NCBI RefSeq assembly: GCF_013185185.1
Contig: NZ_JAAZWE010000005.1
Coordinates: forward strand, 434,001-498,000
Direction of reading: 5' to 3'
Source of the DNA: Saccharibacillus endophyticus
Lineage (GTDB): Bacteria > Bacillota > Bacilli > Paenibacillales > Paenibacillaceae
Length of the DNA stretch: 64,000 nucleotides
The position numbers and the translations under genes are program-made. The notes under the pieces were generated by a model, which saw only the letters and a list, made by a program, of their open reading frames with translations, did no database searches and had not been told where the DNA came from. The stretch's first letter is position 1; each line of letters starts with the position of its first letter. Positions 16,272 through 23,589 of the stretch are shown here, in pieces.

Positions 16272-17645
16272 CTATCGATCCGAAGACGGCTCCGGCGCAT
16301 CCAGCGGAAGCGTCACCGTAAATGCCGTACCGCTCCCCGGCTCGCTCTCCACTTCGATACTTCCGCGATGCAGCGCCACGATCTGCCGCACGATCGCCAA
16401 CCCCATGCCGCTGCCTCCGTATTTACGGCTGCGAGAACGATCCGCTTTGAAAAAACGTTCGAATACGCGCTCTTGATCCTCCGTCGCAATTCCGATCCCC
16501 TGGTCGGCGATGCGGACGGCAGCGTTCACGACGTCCCGGGAAAGGGTCACCGCGATCTCCCCGTTATCCGGCGAAAACTTGATCGCGTTGCCGATAATAT
16601 TCGTCCATACCTGCCCCAATTGATCCGGATCGCCGATTATGCGCACAACGGGCAAATCCAATTCAAAACGAATGCCTTTCACGGACCACTGCGGTTGCAG
16701 CGCGATAATGATCCTGCGAATCTGCTCGTCCAGTTGCAGCTCGGAGCGATGCAAATGCGGCTTCGATTCCAATAAACTCAGCTTCAGCAAACTATCGCTC
16801 ATCCGGGACATGCGGTTCGCCTCGGCGGTGATGATATCGAGATACCGGCTGCGCTGATCCTCCGAAAGATTGGACTGCTTGAGCGCCAGCGCATACCCGG
16901 AGATCGAGGTAAGCGGCGATTGCACCTCGTGCGACACGTTCGATACGAAGTCGCGCCGCATCTCCTCCGACCGCTGCAAATCGCTCGACATCGCTTCGAA
17001 GCTGCGTGCCAACTCGCCCAATTCGCCTTTTTGCCGGATATCCAGCTTCACGTTGAAGTCGCCCGCCGCAATATGCCGCGTTGCTCGCGTAAGCTGCTTG
17101 ATCGGCCTTACGACAAAAGCCGCCGCTCCCAAAAAGACCAAGCTTCCGGCAATCAGCGCGTACGTCGCGAAATTCAGCAGCCACTTGATGACGAACGGCG
17201 CGGAAGCCGATCCGACAGGCTCGATAAACAAGGCTTGAACGCCTTCGTCCGTACGGAACGGCATCCCGATCAATTCGATGGTGATGCCGTTGGTGTTCAC
17301 CCGGACCGATTCTCCCGCTAACACTCGCCGGACCAGCTCTTCGTCGATTCCGAACTCTTTAAGCGAAGGCTGGCCGTAAGCACGGAACTTGTCCGGCGTT
17401 TCGTACATGCGGACGTAGTACGAACCCAACTGATTCATTCCGCTGACGAATTCGTTCGCCTGTTCGGTCGGCATCTCTTCGTACAGGCGTCCGATATCCT
17501 GCGCGAACTGGGTCAGCGGAATTTGCAGATTCTCGTTCATCTGATCGCGAAAAGCCCAAGTCGCGATAAAGAACGCCAGCATCGTCCCTCCGATCACCGA
17601 CACGAGGAAGATCAACACAACCCGCGTGTACAACGAACGAATCAT
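16272..17645 (-). CDS. Membrane sensor histidine kinase (HAMP type)
   Basis: 457 aa. TM1 about residues 9-31, an extracellular sensor of about 130 residues, TM2 about 165-187, HAMP with RPIKQLTRATRHIAAGDFNV, then HisKA with phospho-histidine 239 in FVSNVSHEVQSPLTSISGY and HATPase with DQLGQVWTNIIGNAIKFSP, IADQGIGIA and KYGGSGMGLAIVRQIVALH. The H box reads HEVQSP rather than the common HELRTP, as in some PhoR-like kinases. It overlaps the upstream response regulator gene by four bases, so the two are a cognate pair. Signal unknown. Confidence 0.92.
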   Translation of the reverse strand: MIRSLYTRVVLIFLVSVIGGTMLAFFIATWAFRDQMNENLQIPLTQFAQDIGRLYEEMPTEQANEFVSGMNQLGSYYVRMYETPDKFRAYGQPSLKEFGIDEELVRRVLAGESVRVNTNGITIELIGMPFRTDEGVQALFIEPVGSASAPFVIKWLLNFATYALIAGSLVFLGAAAFVVRPIKQLTRATRHIAAGDFNVKLDIRQKGELGELARSFEAMSSDLQRSEEMRRDFVSNVSHEVQSPLTSISGYALALKQSNLSEDQRSRYLDIITAEANRMSRMSDSLLKLSLLESKPHLHRSELQLDEQIRRIIIALQPQWSVKGIRFELDLPVVRIIGDPDQLGQVWTNIIGNAIKFSPDNGEIAVTLSRDVVNAAVRIADQGIGIATEDQERVFERFFKADRSRSRKYGGSGMGLAIVRQIVALHRGSIEVESEPGSGTAFTVTLPLDAPEPSSDR

Positions 17646-18316
17646 TCGTCGGCCTCCAATCGGTACCCCAGTCCGCGTACCGTCTCGATCGCAAACCCGC
17701 CTACATCGGAAAAACGCTCCCGCAGGCGCTTGATATGCACATCCACCGTCCGATTGTCTCCGCCGTAATCCAGTCCCCAGATCCGCTCGATCAACTGCTC
17801 CCGCGTGTAGACCTGCCCCGGCGTTCCCGCCAGCGTGTACAGCAGTTCAAACTCCTTGAGCGGCAAGGTAAAAGATTCCGTTCCGACGGTGACTTTATAC
17901 GTGTTCCGATCAAGCGCCAGACCGCCGATTCGCACCGCTTTGTCCGCACCGATTCGGGATCGTTTGAGCAGCGCGCGAACGCGTACCGTCAGTTCCAACG
18001 GATCAAAAGGCTTGGTCAGATAATCGTCTGCGCCCAGCTCGAATCCTTTGACCTTTTCCCAAGTCTCGCCCCGTGCCGTCAGCATCAACAGCGGAAGCTC
18101 CGCGCTCCGCCGGCGCAGCTCCCGGCATAAGGCCCAACCATCGATGCCCGGCATCATGATATCCAGCACAACCAGATCGATCGATTGGCTTGCATGCACA
18201 TCCAGCGCCTCCTGTCCGTCGGAAGCTTCCGCCGTCGCGAACCCGTCATTATGTAAAAACAGGCAGACCAACTCGCGAATATTCGCATCGTCATCGGCCA
18301 CCAGTATTGTCGGCAT
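17642..18316 (-). CDS. OmpR/PhoB-family response regulator
   Basis: 224 aa. The receiver domain begins TILVADDDANIREL, with phospho-acceptor Asp in DLVVLDIMMPGIDGW and the conserved Lys in YLTKPFDPLELTVRVRALL. The winged helix (about 128-224) contains LPLKEFELLYTLAGTPGQVY and YGGDNRTVDVHIKRLRERF. ATG 18316 is chosen: AAGGAG lies ten bases upstream, while two earlier in-frame ATGs overlap or abut that site. Partner of the kinase at 16272-17645. Likely target: the hydrolase downstream through the 16214 repeats (inference). Confidence 0.92.
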   Translation of the reverse strand: MPTILVADDDANIRELVCLFLHNDGFATAEASDGQEALDVHASQSIDLVVLDIMMPGIDGWALCRELRRRSAELPLLMLTARGETWEKVKGFELGADDYLTKPFDPLELTVRVRALLKRSRIGADKAVRIGGLALDRNTYKVTVGTESFTLPLKEFELLYTLAGTPGQVYTREQLIERIWGLDYGGDNRTVDVHIKRLRERFSDVGGFAIETVRGLGYRLEADE

Positions 18317-18411
18317 GCGTCTCATTCTCCTTGTCATCTCGTTTTGTCGGCCAAACCTCTTCTTTCATTATAGAGCAAAACGGCAGACCCGCGCTTTGTC
18401 GGCGTCGACAC

Positions 18412-18450
18412 AAAAAAGCCGATGCCGTTTTGTGACGGCATCGGTTTTTT
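18412..18450. terminator. Terminator after the dicarboxylate symporter gene
   Basis: GCCGATGCCGT / ACGGCATCGG stem with an A6 on the left and a T6 on the right, so it can act in both directions; the gene ending here is the minus-strand symporter. Confidence 0.88.
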
Positions 18451-18525
18451 CGGTATCGGGACGGGGTGCGAAATCCGCTTCCTTCTTAGCTTGCGCGCAT
18501 GCTCCGGCAGCGGACTGCGCGCGGG

Positions 18526-19914
18526 TTACACTTGCTCGGCAGTCGGCTTGGGCTTATAGATGGACTCCGCTTCATGCGGCTGCCCGTCTTTTTCCGCCGA
18601 AGCCGCCGGATCGGGATCGGCCGGGAAATCGGCGACGGTTCCTTTTCCGCTCAGAACGTGCAGGGCACGTTCGCGATCGAACAAGCCTTCCCAGCGGGCC
18701 ACGACGAAGGTCGCCACGACATAGCCGATAATATTGATCGTCGTGCGGTAGTTGCCCATGATCCGGTCCGGGGCGAGCATCAACGCCACCGCGGCGACCG
18801 GGATCGACCCGGTACTGGCCGCCGTCGCGGACAAAGCGACGAATGCCGAACCCGGAATGCCCGCCATGCCTTTGGAAGTCAGCAGCAGCACACCCAGCAG
18901 GATCAACTGCTCGGTCAAGCTCAGGTCCACGCCGGTGGCTTGCGCGAGAAAAACCAGCGCCAGCGCAAGATAGATGGACGCTCCGTCCAGATTGAACGAA
19001 TAGCCGGTCGGAACGACCAAGCCCACGACCGAACGGTGACAGCCGGCTTTTTCCAGCTTGGTCATGATTTGCGGCATTACGGCTTCTGTCGAACCCGTAG
19101 CGAAAGCGAACATGATCTCCTCGCGAACGAGCTTGATCGCTTTCCACAGCCCGATTCCGACGAAGACGCGCATGATGACTTCCAGCACCAGCAGGAACAA
19201 CAGGCAGGCGACGGTCATGGCCAGGAACAATTTGCCGAAGCCCAACAGCGTCTGCATGCCATACTGGCTGACGGTAAACGCCATAGCGCCGAATGTCGCG
19301 ATAGCAGTCAGCTTCATGATAAAGCCCATGATTTGGAAGATGACGTGGCTGATATGATCGAACGCTTCGATCAGGAATTCCGACGTTCGCCCGCCGACTT
19401 TGACCAGCGCGAAGCCGAACAAGCAGGAGACGAGCAGCACCTGAAGCATCGTGTTGGTCGCGAACGCCGATACGACGCTTTCCGGGATGATATTCATGAA
19501 GAAATCGACGCCGTGCGGCAGTTCCGCGTTTTTCGTGACGCTGCCGACCGCATCGGTCGACAGTGTCGCAGGGTCCACTTTCATTCCCGCGCCCGGCTTC
19601 ATCACGTTGGCGACGACGAGGCCGATGATCAGCGCGATCGTCGTAACGGCTTCGAAATACAGCAGCGCTTTGCCCCCGATCCGGCCGACCGTTTTCATAT
19701 TGCCGACTTTGGCGATGCCAAGCACCACGACCACGAAAACGAGCGGCGAGATAATCATCTTGATCAGCTTGATGAATCCGTCTCCGAGCGGTTTGAGCGC
19801 GATGCCCACCGTCGGCCACAAATAGCCCACCAAGATCCCCAGCACGATCGAAGCGATGATTTGAACGAACAGATTTTTGTACAACGGCTGTTTCGGCTTG
19901 GCTGTTTGTTCCAT
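18526..19914 (-). CDS. Dicarboxylate/amino acid:cation symporter (SDF/DAACS family)
   Basis: 462 aa sodium- or proton-coupled carrier of the GltP/DctA group, about eight membrane helices plus re-entrant loops. The N-terminus PLYKNLFVQIIASIVLGILV and KPLGDGFIKLIKMIISPLVF is characteristic. The substrate and cation core is seen in FATGSTEAVMPQIM (hairpin 1), PTGYSFNLDGASIYLALA, LTSKGMAGIPGSAFVALSAT and MLAPDRIMGNYRTTINIIG. The DRIMGNYRTTINI form is closer to C4-dicarboxylate/aspartate carriers than to neutral amino acid carriers. AAGGGGG precedes ATG 19914. Monocistronic. Confidence 0.93.
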   Translation of the reverse strand: MEQTAKPKQPLYKNLFVQIIASIVLGILVGYLWPTVGIALKPLGDGFIKLIKMIISPLVFVVVVLGIAKVGNMKTVGRIGGKALLYFEAVTTIALIIGLVVANVMKPGAGMKVDPATLSTDAVGSVTKNAELPHGVDFFMNIIPESVVSAFATNTMLQVLLVSCLFGFALVKVGGRTSEFLIEAFDHISHVIFQIMGFIMKLTAIATFGAMAFTVSQYGMQTLLGFGKLFLAMTVACLLFLLVLEVIMRVFVGIGLWKAIKLVREEIMFAFATGSTEAVMPQIMTKLEKAGCHRSVVGLVVPTGYSFNLDGASIYLALALVFLAQATGVDLSLTEQLILLGVLLLTSKGMAGIPGSAFVALSATAASTGSIPVAAVALMLAPDRIMGNYRTTINIIGYVVATFVVARWEGLFDRERALHVLSGKGTVADFPADPDPAASAEKDGQPHEAESIYKPKPTAEQV

Positions 19915-20235
19915 GTTTGTTGTCCCCCTTTTACTAATTTGCATTAAAGCAATAAAGCAAAATCGCATCAGACATGTTTAAGAAAGCGATACGGTGAAGA
20001 TCGTCGCTTTACGTTCTTCATTCGGAGATGAAAACTGTTTTGATTTTTATTTATGTAAGGTTTTATTACCTTTTTTAGCTTTCTTTATGTTTATCGTCAT
20101 TATAAAAGAGCAATTCTTTATGTTCATTAGTCAACACGTACAAATCCCTTTTTATTTTTTGGGACCTTTGACTAATAAACAGGATTTTTTTCGATTCTAG
20201 CACTTTCTAAAGTGAGCTTTTCTTCCATAGGCAAA
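19915..20235. other. AT-rich intergenic stretch upstream of the symporter
   Basis: Holds the symporter promoter region and no convincing gene. A 68-codon plus-strand frame at 19994 has no ribosome binding site and a composition set by the local AT richness. Confidence 0.5.
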
Positions 20236-20268
20236 CAAAAAGAAAAGTCCGCCTGGGCAGACGGACTC
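20236..20268 (-). terminator. Terminator of the HelD gene
   Basis: Minus strand AGTCCG...CGGACT stem followed by TTTCTTTTTG. Confidence 0.8.
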
Positions 20269-20325
20269 GGATACTAATAGTGAAAGCATGGCTTTTTTAA
20301 AAGGCGCCGAGCATCAAGCCGATTT

Positions 20326-22767
20326 TTATTGCGCGGCGGCCGCGGAGTCGTATAGGCTCAGATCCGCATTGTCGATAAAAGGAGTCGGATCCGCGATGCA
20401 GAACAGAGTCAAACGGTGCATCGCCCGGGTGCAAGCCGTATAGAACAGCTTGCGCTCGGACTCGCGGTTGTAGGCGTTAGCGGACGCGTCGTAGATCAGT
20501 ACGGCATCGAACTCGACGCCTTTGGCGAGATAGACGGGGAGGATCAGCGTTCCCTTTTTAAACTCGGGAGTGGTCTTGGTGATCTCTTTCAGGTCTTGGC
20601 ATCCCAAGGCGGCGAGCTGTTCCAGCGCTTCGCGGGCTTCGGCGGCGGTGCGCGTGACAATGCCGATCGAGTCGAAGCCTTCGGCTTGAAGCTGCTTGAG
20701 ATGCGCGGCGATAAGTTCGGCTTTTTGCTTGGGAGATTCAGCCCCGATCAGCAGCGGCTTCGCGCCTTCGCGGTCGAAAGGTTCGATATCCGCGGCTTCC
20801 GGCAATAGAGCCTTCGTGAACCCCACGATCTCCCGTGTCGAACGGTAACTGCGATTGAGGCGGAATACGCGGGTATCCGCGGCTCCGTACAAGTGAACGA
20901 GCGGAGAGTCGGGACCGGATAGCTCCGTGGACTGCGTAAAGATCGCCTGGCTGAAGTCGCCGAGCACGGTCATGCGGGCGCTCGGGAACATCTTTTTGAA
21001 AAACGCGTATTGGAACGCGGAATAATCTTGGCCTTCATCCACGAACACCTGCCGGATATCCGAGCTGCTGCGCAGTCCTTCGACCATTTCCTTCAGATAC
21101 AGATAAGGAGTGGCGTCTTCGCAGTACAGTTCGCCGCGTTCAAGCTTCGCTCGGGTTTGGCGGCCGATCTCGTTCCAGCAAGGCGGCAGTGCGGAGGCTC
21201 CGGCTTCACTGGAAACCCGATCGGATTCGGGACTTTGCTCCTGATCAAACAACTGCATGTACAACGCGGTCACGTCGACGAACGTCATTCGCTTCACGCC
21301 GCGCTTCAACGGTTCGAACGCTTCTCTCGCCAGATCTTTGCGCAGCCAGGCTTCTTGACGTTCGGAGAAGTCGAAATCGCCTTCGTCCAAACGTCTCGTA
21401 CCGTTCAATCTCGCTCTGGCCGCCGCATACTGCTCGGAAAATTCGAACACATGCCGCTCCTGATGCAGCTCGCCGTACGCTTCTTCGTACTGCTCGGTAT
21501 CGATGTAGTTCAACCCTTCATCGACCCACTTTGCATACCGTTCCTCGCGCTCCAGCCGCTTTACTTCAGCCAGCAGCCACTCCTGAAGCTTCGCTAACCG
21601 ATTGGCCGTGCGCAGCGAAGCATTGTAGCCGTAGAACAGCTCCCGCATCCGCTCGGCACTCACCAGTTCGCGGCCTCGGAAGGTCAGCGCACGGAACTTC
21701 ATGCCGCCGCGCTCCAAGCCTTCGACGTACCGCTGCATCTCCTGCAAAAAGCCGGAAGACGCTTTATAGCGAATCCCGCTCAGTCGGGCTTCGTAACCGG
21801 GATCGGACGATTGCGACAGCACATACTCCATCTGATCGAACGGATCTTCGAGCGCGAACGCCTGCCCCAAGCGGCGCTCCAAATATTCCTGAAACGTGGT
21901 CTGCTTCATATTCTCCTCGCCGAGCTCCGGCAGAACCGTGGAGACGTAACCGTTGAACATCGGATTGGGCGAAAAAAGCACCACTTGATCCGCGCGCAGA
22001 CGATCCCGCTGACTGTAAAGCAGATAAGCGACCCGCTGGAGCGCCGCCGACGTCTTGCCGCTGCCCGCCGCGCCCTGCACGATGACCATCCGGCTTTTAT
22101 CCTCGCGAATGATCGCATTCTGCTCTTTTTGGATCGTGGCCACGATGCTTTTCATTCGATTGTCCGCCGCGCCGCCGAGCACCTGCTGGAGCAGCTCGTC
22201 GCCGATCGTATCGCTCGTATCGAACACGTTCAAAATTTGTCGATCCCGGATCTGATACTGCCGCTTCAGTTCCATCTTGCCGGAGATGCTGCCGTTCGGC
22301 GTCTCGTAATCCGCGCGTCCCGGCGAATGATCGTAATACAGGCTGGCAATCGGCGTCCGCCAATCGTAGATCAGGAACTCCAGGCCGTCGTTATCCACGA
22401 ACGAAGACACTCCGATATAGACCGACTCCGCGAATCCGGTTCCGTCTTCCCGAAAATCGATCCGCCCGAAATACGGAGACTCCGATAATCGTTTCAGCTT
22501 ATGATATTTCCGCACTTTGTTCTGATGACTTCGCTCGCGCTCCGACAACAACGCTTCCTGCTGCTCGATGCTGTAGACGCTCTCTTCGAAGTCTTCGTTC
22601 GTGCTCGTGCTGACGCTGACCTCTTCCCAGAACTTGCGCCGAATATCGACAGCCTGCTCGTTCAGCCCTTCGATCTCCGGTTCGATCTCCCCGATTCTGT
22701 CTTCCAGCTTGGCACTGACTTCGCTCAATCGTTCCTGCTCTTGTTCCCACTCTCTGGCTTCGATCAT
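20326..22767 (-). CDS. helD: HelD-like superfamily 1 helicase, RNA polymerase recycling factor
   Basis: 813 aa. The N-terminal coiled coil (about 1-90: EWEQEQERLSEV, LLSERERSHQNK) is the arm that enters RNA polymerase channels in HelD proteins. YFGRIDF and LEFLIYDWRTPIASLYYDHS are near-diagnostic for the family. Walker A GAAGSGKTS is at 232-240, and the later VFVDEGQDYSAFQYAF is the Walker B/Q region. RLNRSYRSTREIV and KGVEFDAVLIYDA are helicase motifs IV-VI. HelD uses ATP to release RNA polymerase from nucleic acid. ATG 22767 matches the family N-terminus (GGGGA upstream); the longer open frame to 22908 would overlap a divergent promoter. Confidence 0.9.
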   Translation of the reverse strand: MIEAREWEQEQERLSEVSAKLEDRIGEIEPEIEGLNEQAVDIRRKFWEEVSVSTSTNEDFEESVYSIEQQEALLSERERSHQNKVRKYHKLKRLSESPYFGRIDFREDGTGFAESVYIGVSSFVDNDGLEFLIYDWRTPIASLYYDHSPGRADYETPNGSISGKMELKRQYQIRDRQILNVFDTSDTIGDELLQQVLGGAADNRMKSIVATIQKEQNAIIREDKSRMVIVQGAAGSGKTSAALQRVAYLLYSQRDRLRADQVVLFSPNPMFNGYVSTVLPELGEENMKQTTFQEYLERRLGQAFALEDPFDQMEYVLSQSSDPGYEARLSGIRYKASSGFLQEMQRYVEGLERGGMKFRALTFRGRELVSAERMRELFYGYNASLRTANRLAKLQEWLLAEVKRLEREERYAKWVDEGLNYIDTEQYEEAYGELHQERHVFEFSEQYAAARARLNGTRRLDEGDFDFSERQEAWLRKDLAREAFEPLKRGVKRMTFVDVTALYMQLFDQEQSPESDRVSSEAGASALPPCWNEIGRQTRAKLERGELYCEDATPYLYLKEMVEGLRSSSDIRQVFVDEGQDYSAFQYAFFKKMFPSARMTVLGDFSQAIFTQSTELSGPDSPLVHLYGAADTRVFRLNRSYRSTREIVGFTKALLPEAADIEPFDREGAKPLLIGAESPKQKAELIAAHLKQLQAEGFDSIGIVTRTAAEAREALEQLAALGCQDLKEITKTTPEFKKGTLILPVYLAKGVEFDAVLIYDASANAYNRESERKLFYTACTRAMHRLTLFCIADPTPFIDNADLSLYDSAAAAQ

Positions 22768-22808
22768 TTCCCCGTCCACTCCCTTATTCGATTTTGGAGA
22801 AAAACCGT

Positions 22809-22838
22809 TTGACAACCCGCCGGAACCCATGCTAGAAT
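22809..22838 (+). promoter_or_regulatory. Plus-strand sigma-A promoter divergent from helD
   Basis: TTGACA (22809-22814), 18 bases, TAGAAT (22833-22838). It points away from helD into a region with no protein gene and a strong terminator 110 bases on. Confidence 0.6.
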
Positions 22839-22844
22839 TAAAGT

Positions 22845-22972
22845 ATAGATAAGATGTAATAATTATGTCTTCATAAAAGTGTTCACAGCGGTTCTCCCAT
22901 CGTATCACAGGAAATCGCGATGTTCAATATCTATTTCAACTACGACCCCCCGGCCAAAAGCCGGGGGTTTTT
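22845..22972 (+). ncRNA. Candidate small RNA (promoter to terminator, no convincing ORF)
   Basis: A good promoter (22809-22838) and a strong GC stem terminator (22947-22972) delimit a transcript of about 130 nt. It contains a C-rich stretch, GGTTCTCCCATCG, of the kind used by regulatory RNAs to pair with ribosome binding sites, but I do not recognise a family. A 20-codon frame beginning at 22920 (MFNIYFNYDPPAK) has AGGAAA before it but runs through the terminator stem, so it is probably not a gene. The transcript would be antisense to the helD leader. Confidence 0.45.
22947..22972 (+). terminator. Strong plus-strand terminator with no protein gene upstream
   Basis: CCCCCGGC CAAAA GCCGGGGG followed by TTTTTAATTTT. 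On the minus strand there is no T tract at its exit, so it terminates plus-strand transcription. Confidence 0.85.
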
Positions 22973-23000
22973 AATTTTATAATGCTTTTAAAACAAGAAA

Positions 23001-23022
23001 AACCCGTCATCGTTGACGGGCT
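23001..23022 (+). repeat. Upstream copy of a duplicated hairpin flanking element C
   Basis: ACCCGTCATCGTTGACGGGCT hairpin without a T tract, followed by CTCAGGCTG as at element A. A near copy with a T tract lies at 23259-23280. Confidence 0.65.
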
Positions 23023-23027
23023 CAGGC

Positions 23028-23253
23028 TGCCGAGAAAGTTACGTTTGCGAAGGAAGCGAGAAGACTCCAAAAAAAATTCGTTCAAAACGCTGTCTCACTT
23101 GGAAAACTGGAATGAAATTAGTATGGAAGTTTTCCGAGTTCAAAGGCGTCAACATATCGCTGAATGTTACCGCAGGTTTTCTTCGAAACCCTGTATTTCA
23201 CTGAATTTTTCTCTCCGTCTTCTCGCTTCCAGCTACGTTTGATTTTCTCGACA
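23028..23253 (+). repeat. Palindromic element C (family of seven)
   Basis: 226 bp, + orientation. Ends TGCCGAGAAA and TTTCTCGACA. Outer arms GGAAGCGAGAAGAC and GTCTTCTCGCTTCC pair exactly. The central stem ACTTGGAAAAC (23097-23107) pairs with GTTTTCCGAGT (23129-23139). The extra length against A and B is one module in the right arm, containing AACATATCGCTGAATGTTAC and the side hairpin CAGGTTTTCTTCGAAACCCTG-like stem (TTTTC/GAAA), also found in element E. Confidence 0.85.
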
Positions 23254-23258
23254 CATTC

Positions 23259-23290
23259 AGCCCGCCATAATCGACGGGCTTTTCTTTTTT
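23259..23290 (+). terminator. Terminator hairpin, downstream copy flanking element C
   Basis: AGCCCGCCATAATCGACGGGCT followed by TTTCTTTTTT. Twin of the hairpin at 23001-23022. Confidence 0.75.
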
Positions 23291-23398
23291 AAGATTTTCT
23301 TTTGTAACTTTCTCTTTCTACCCACCCAAAAGAGCGAGAAGTTCGCCCTTAACAGCTACAAGAGAAGCTATCCGAAATTAAAAATCTTCCACTTGAGC

Positions 23399-23569
23399 GA
23401 AGCCCAAGCGGAGGGGGAAATTCAGTTCAATACGCCTTTGAACTCGGAAAACCTCAACTAAAAATTCCAATCCAGTTTTCCGAGTGAGACAGCGTCTTGT
23501 AAAGCATTTCGAAGAAATGCACTTCGGAAGCATATGCTGGCAATTTCCCCCGCAGCGCCGCCAAGCTTC
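23399..23569 (-). repeat. Palindromic element D (family of seven)
   Basis: About 171 bp, inverted orientation, 21 bases after the PAP2 gene stop. The central stem ACTCGGAAAAC (23442-23452) pairs with GTTTTCCGAGT (23475-23485), a paired change against B. Arms carry GGGGGAAATT on both sides. It has the shorter GCGCTGCGG/CCTCCGCTTG outer type shared with E and G, and its side hairpin (TGCATTTC TTC GAAATGC) lies in the left rather than the right arm. Confidence 0.75.
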
Positions 23570-23589
23570 ACCAACAAATAGATTTTTAA

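Noticed and set aside
19994..20200. 68-codon plus-strand frame upstream of the symporter gene
   Set aside because: AT-rich region, no ribosome binding site, phenylalanine-rich translation caused by T runs.
22920..22982. 20-codon frame MFNIYFNYDPPAK... with a fair ribosome site
   Set aside because: It runs through the terminator stem and T tract; a coding role is unlikely, so the interval is listed as a possible small RNA instead.
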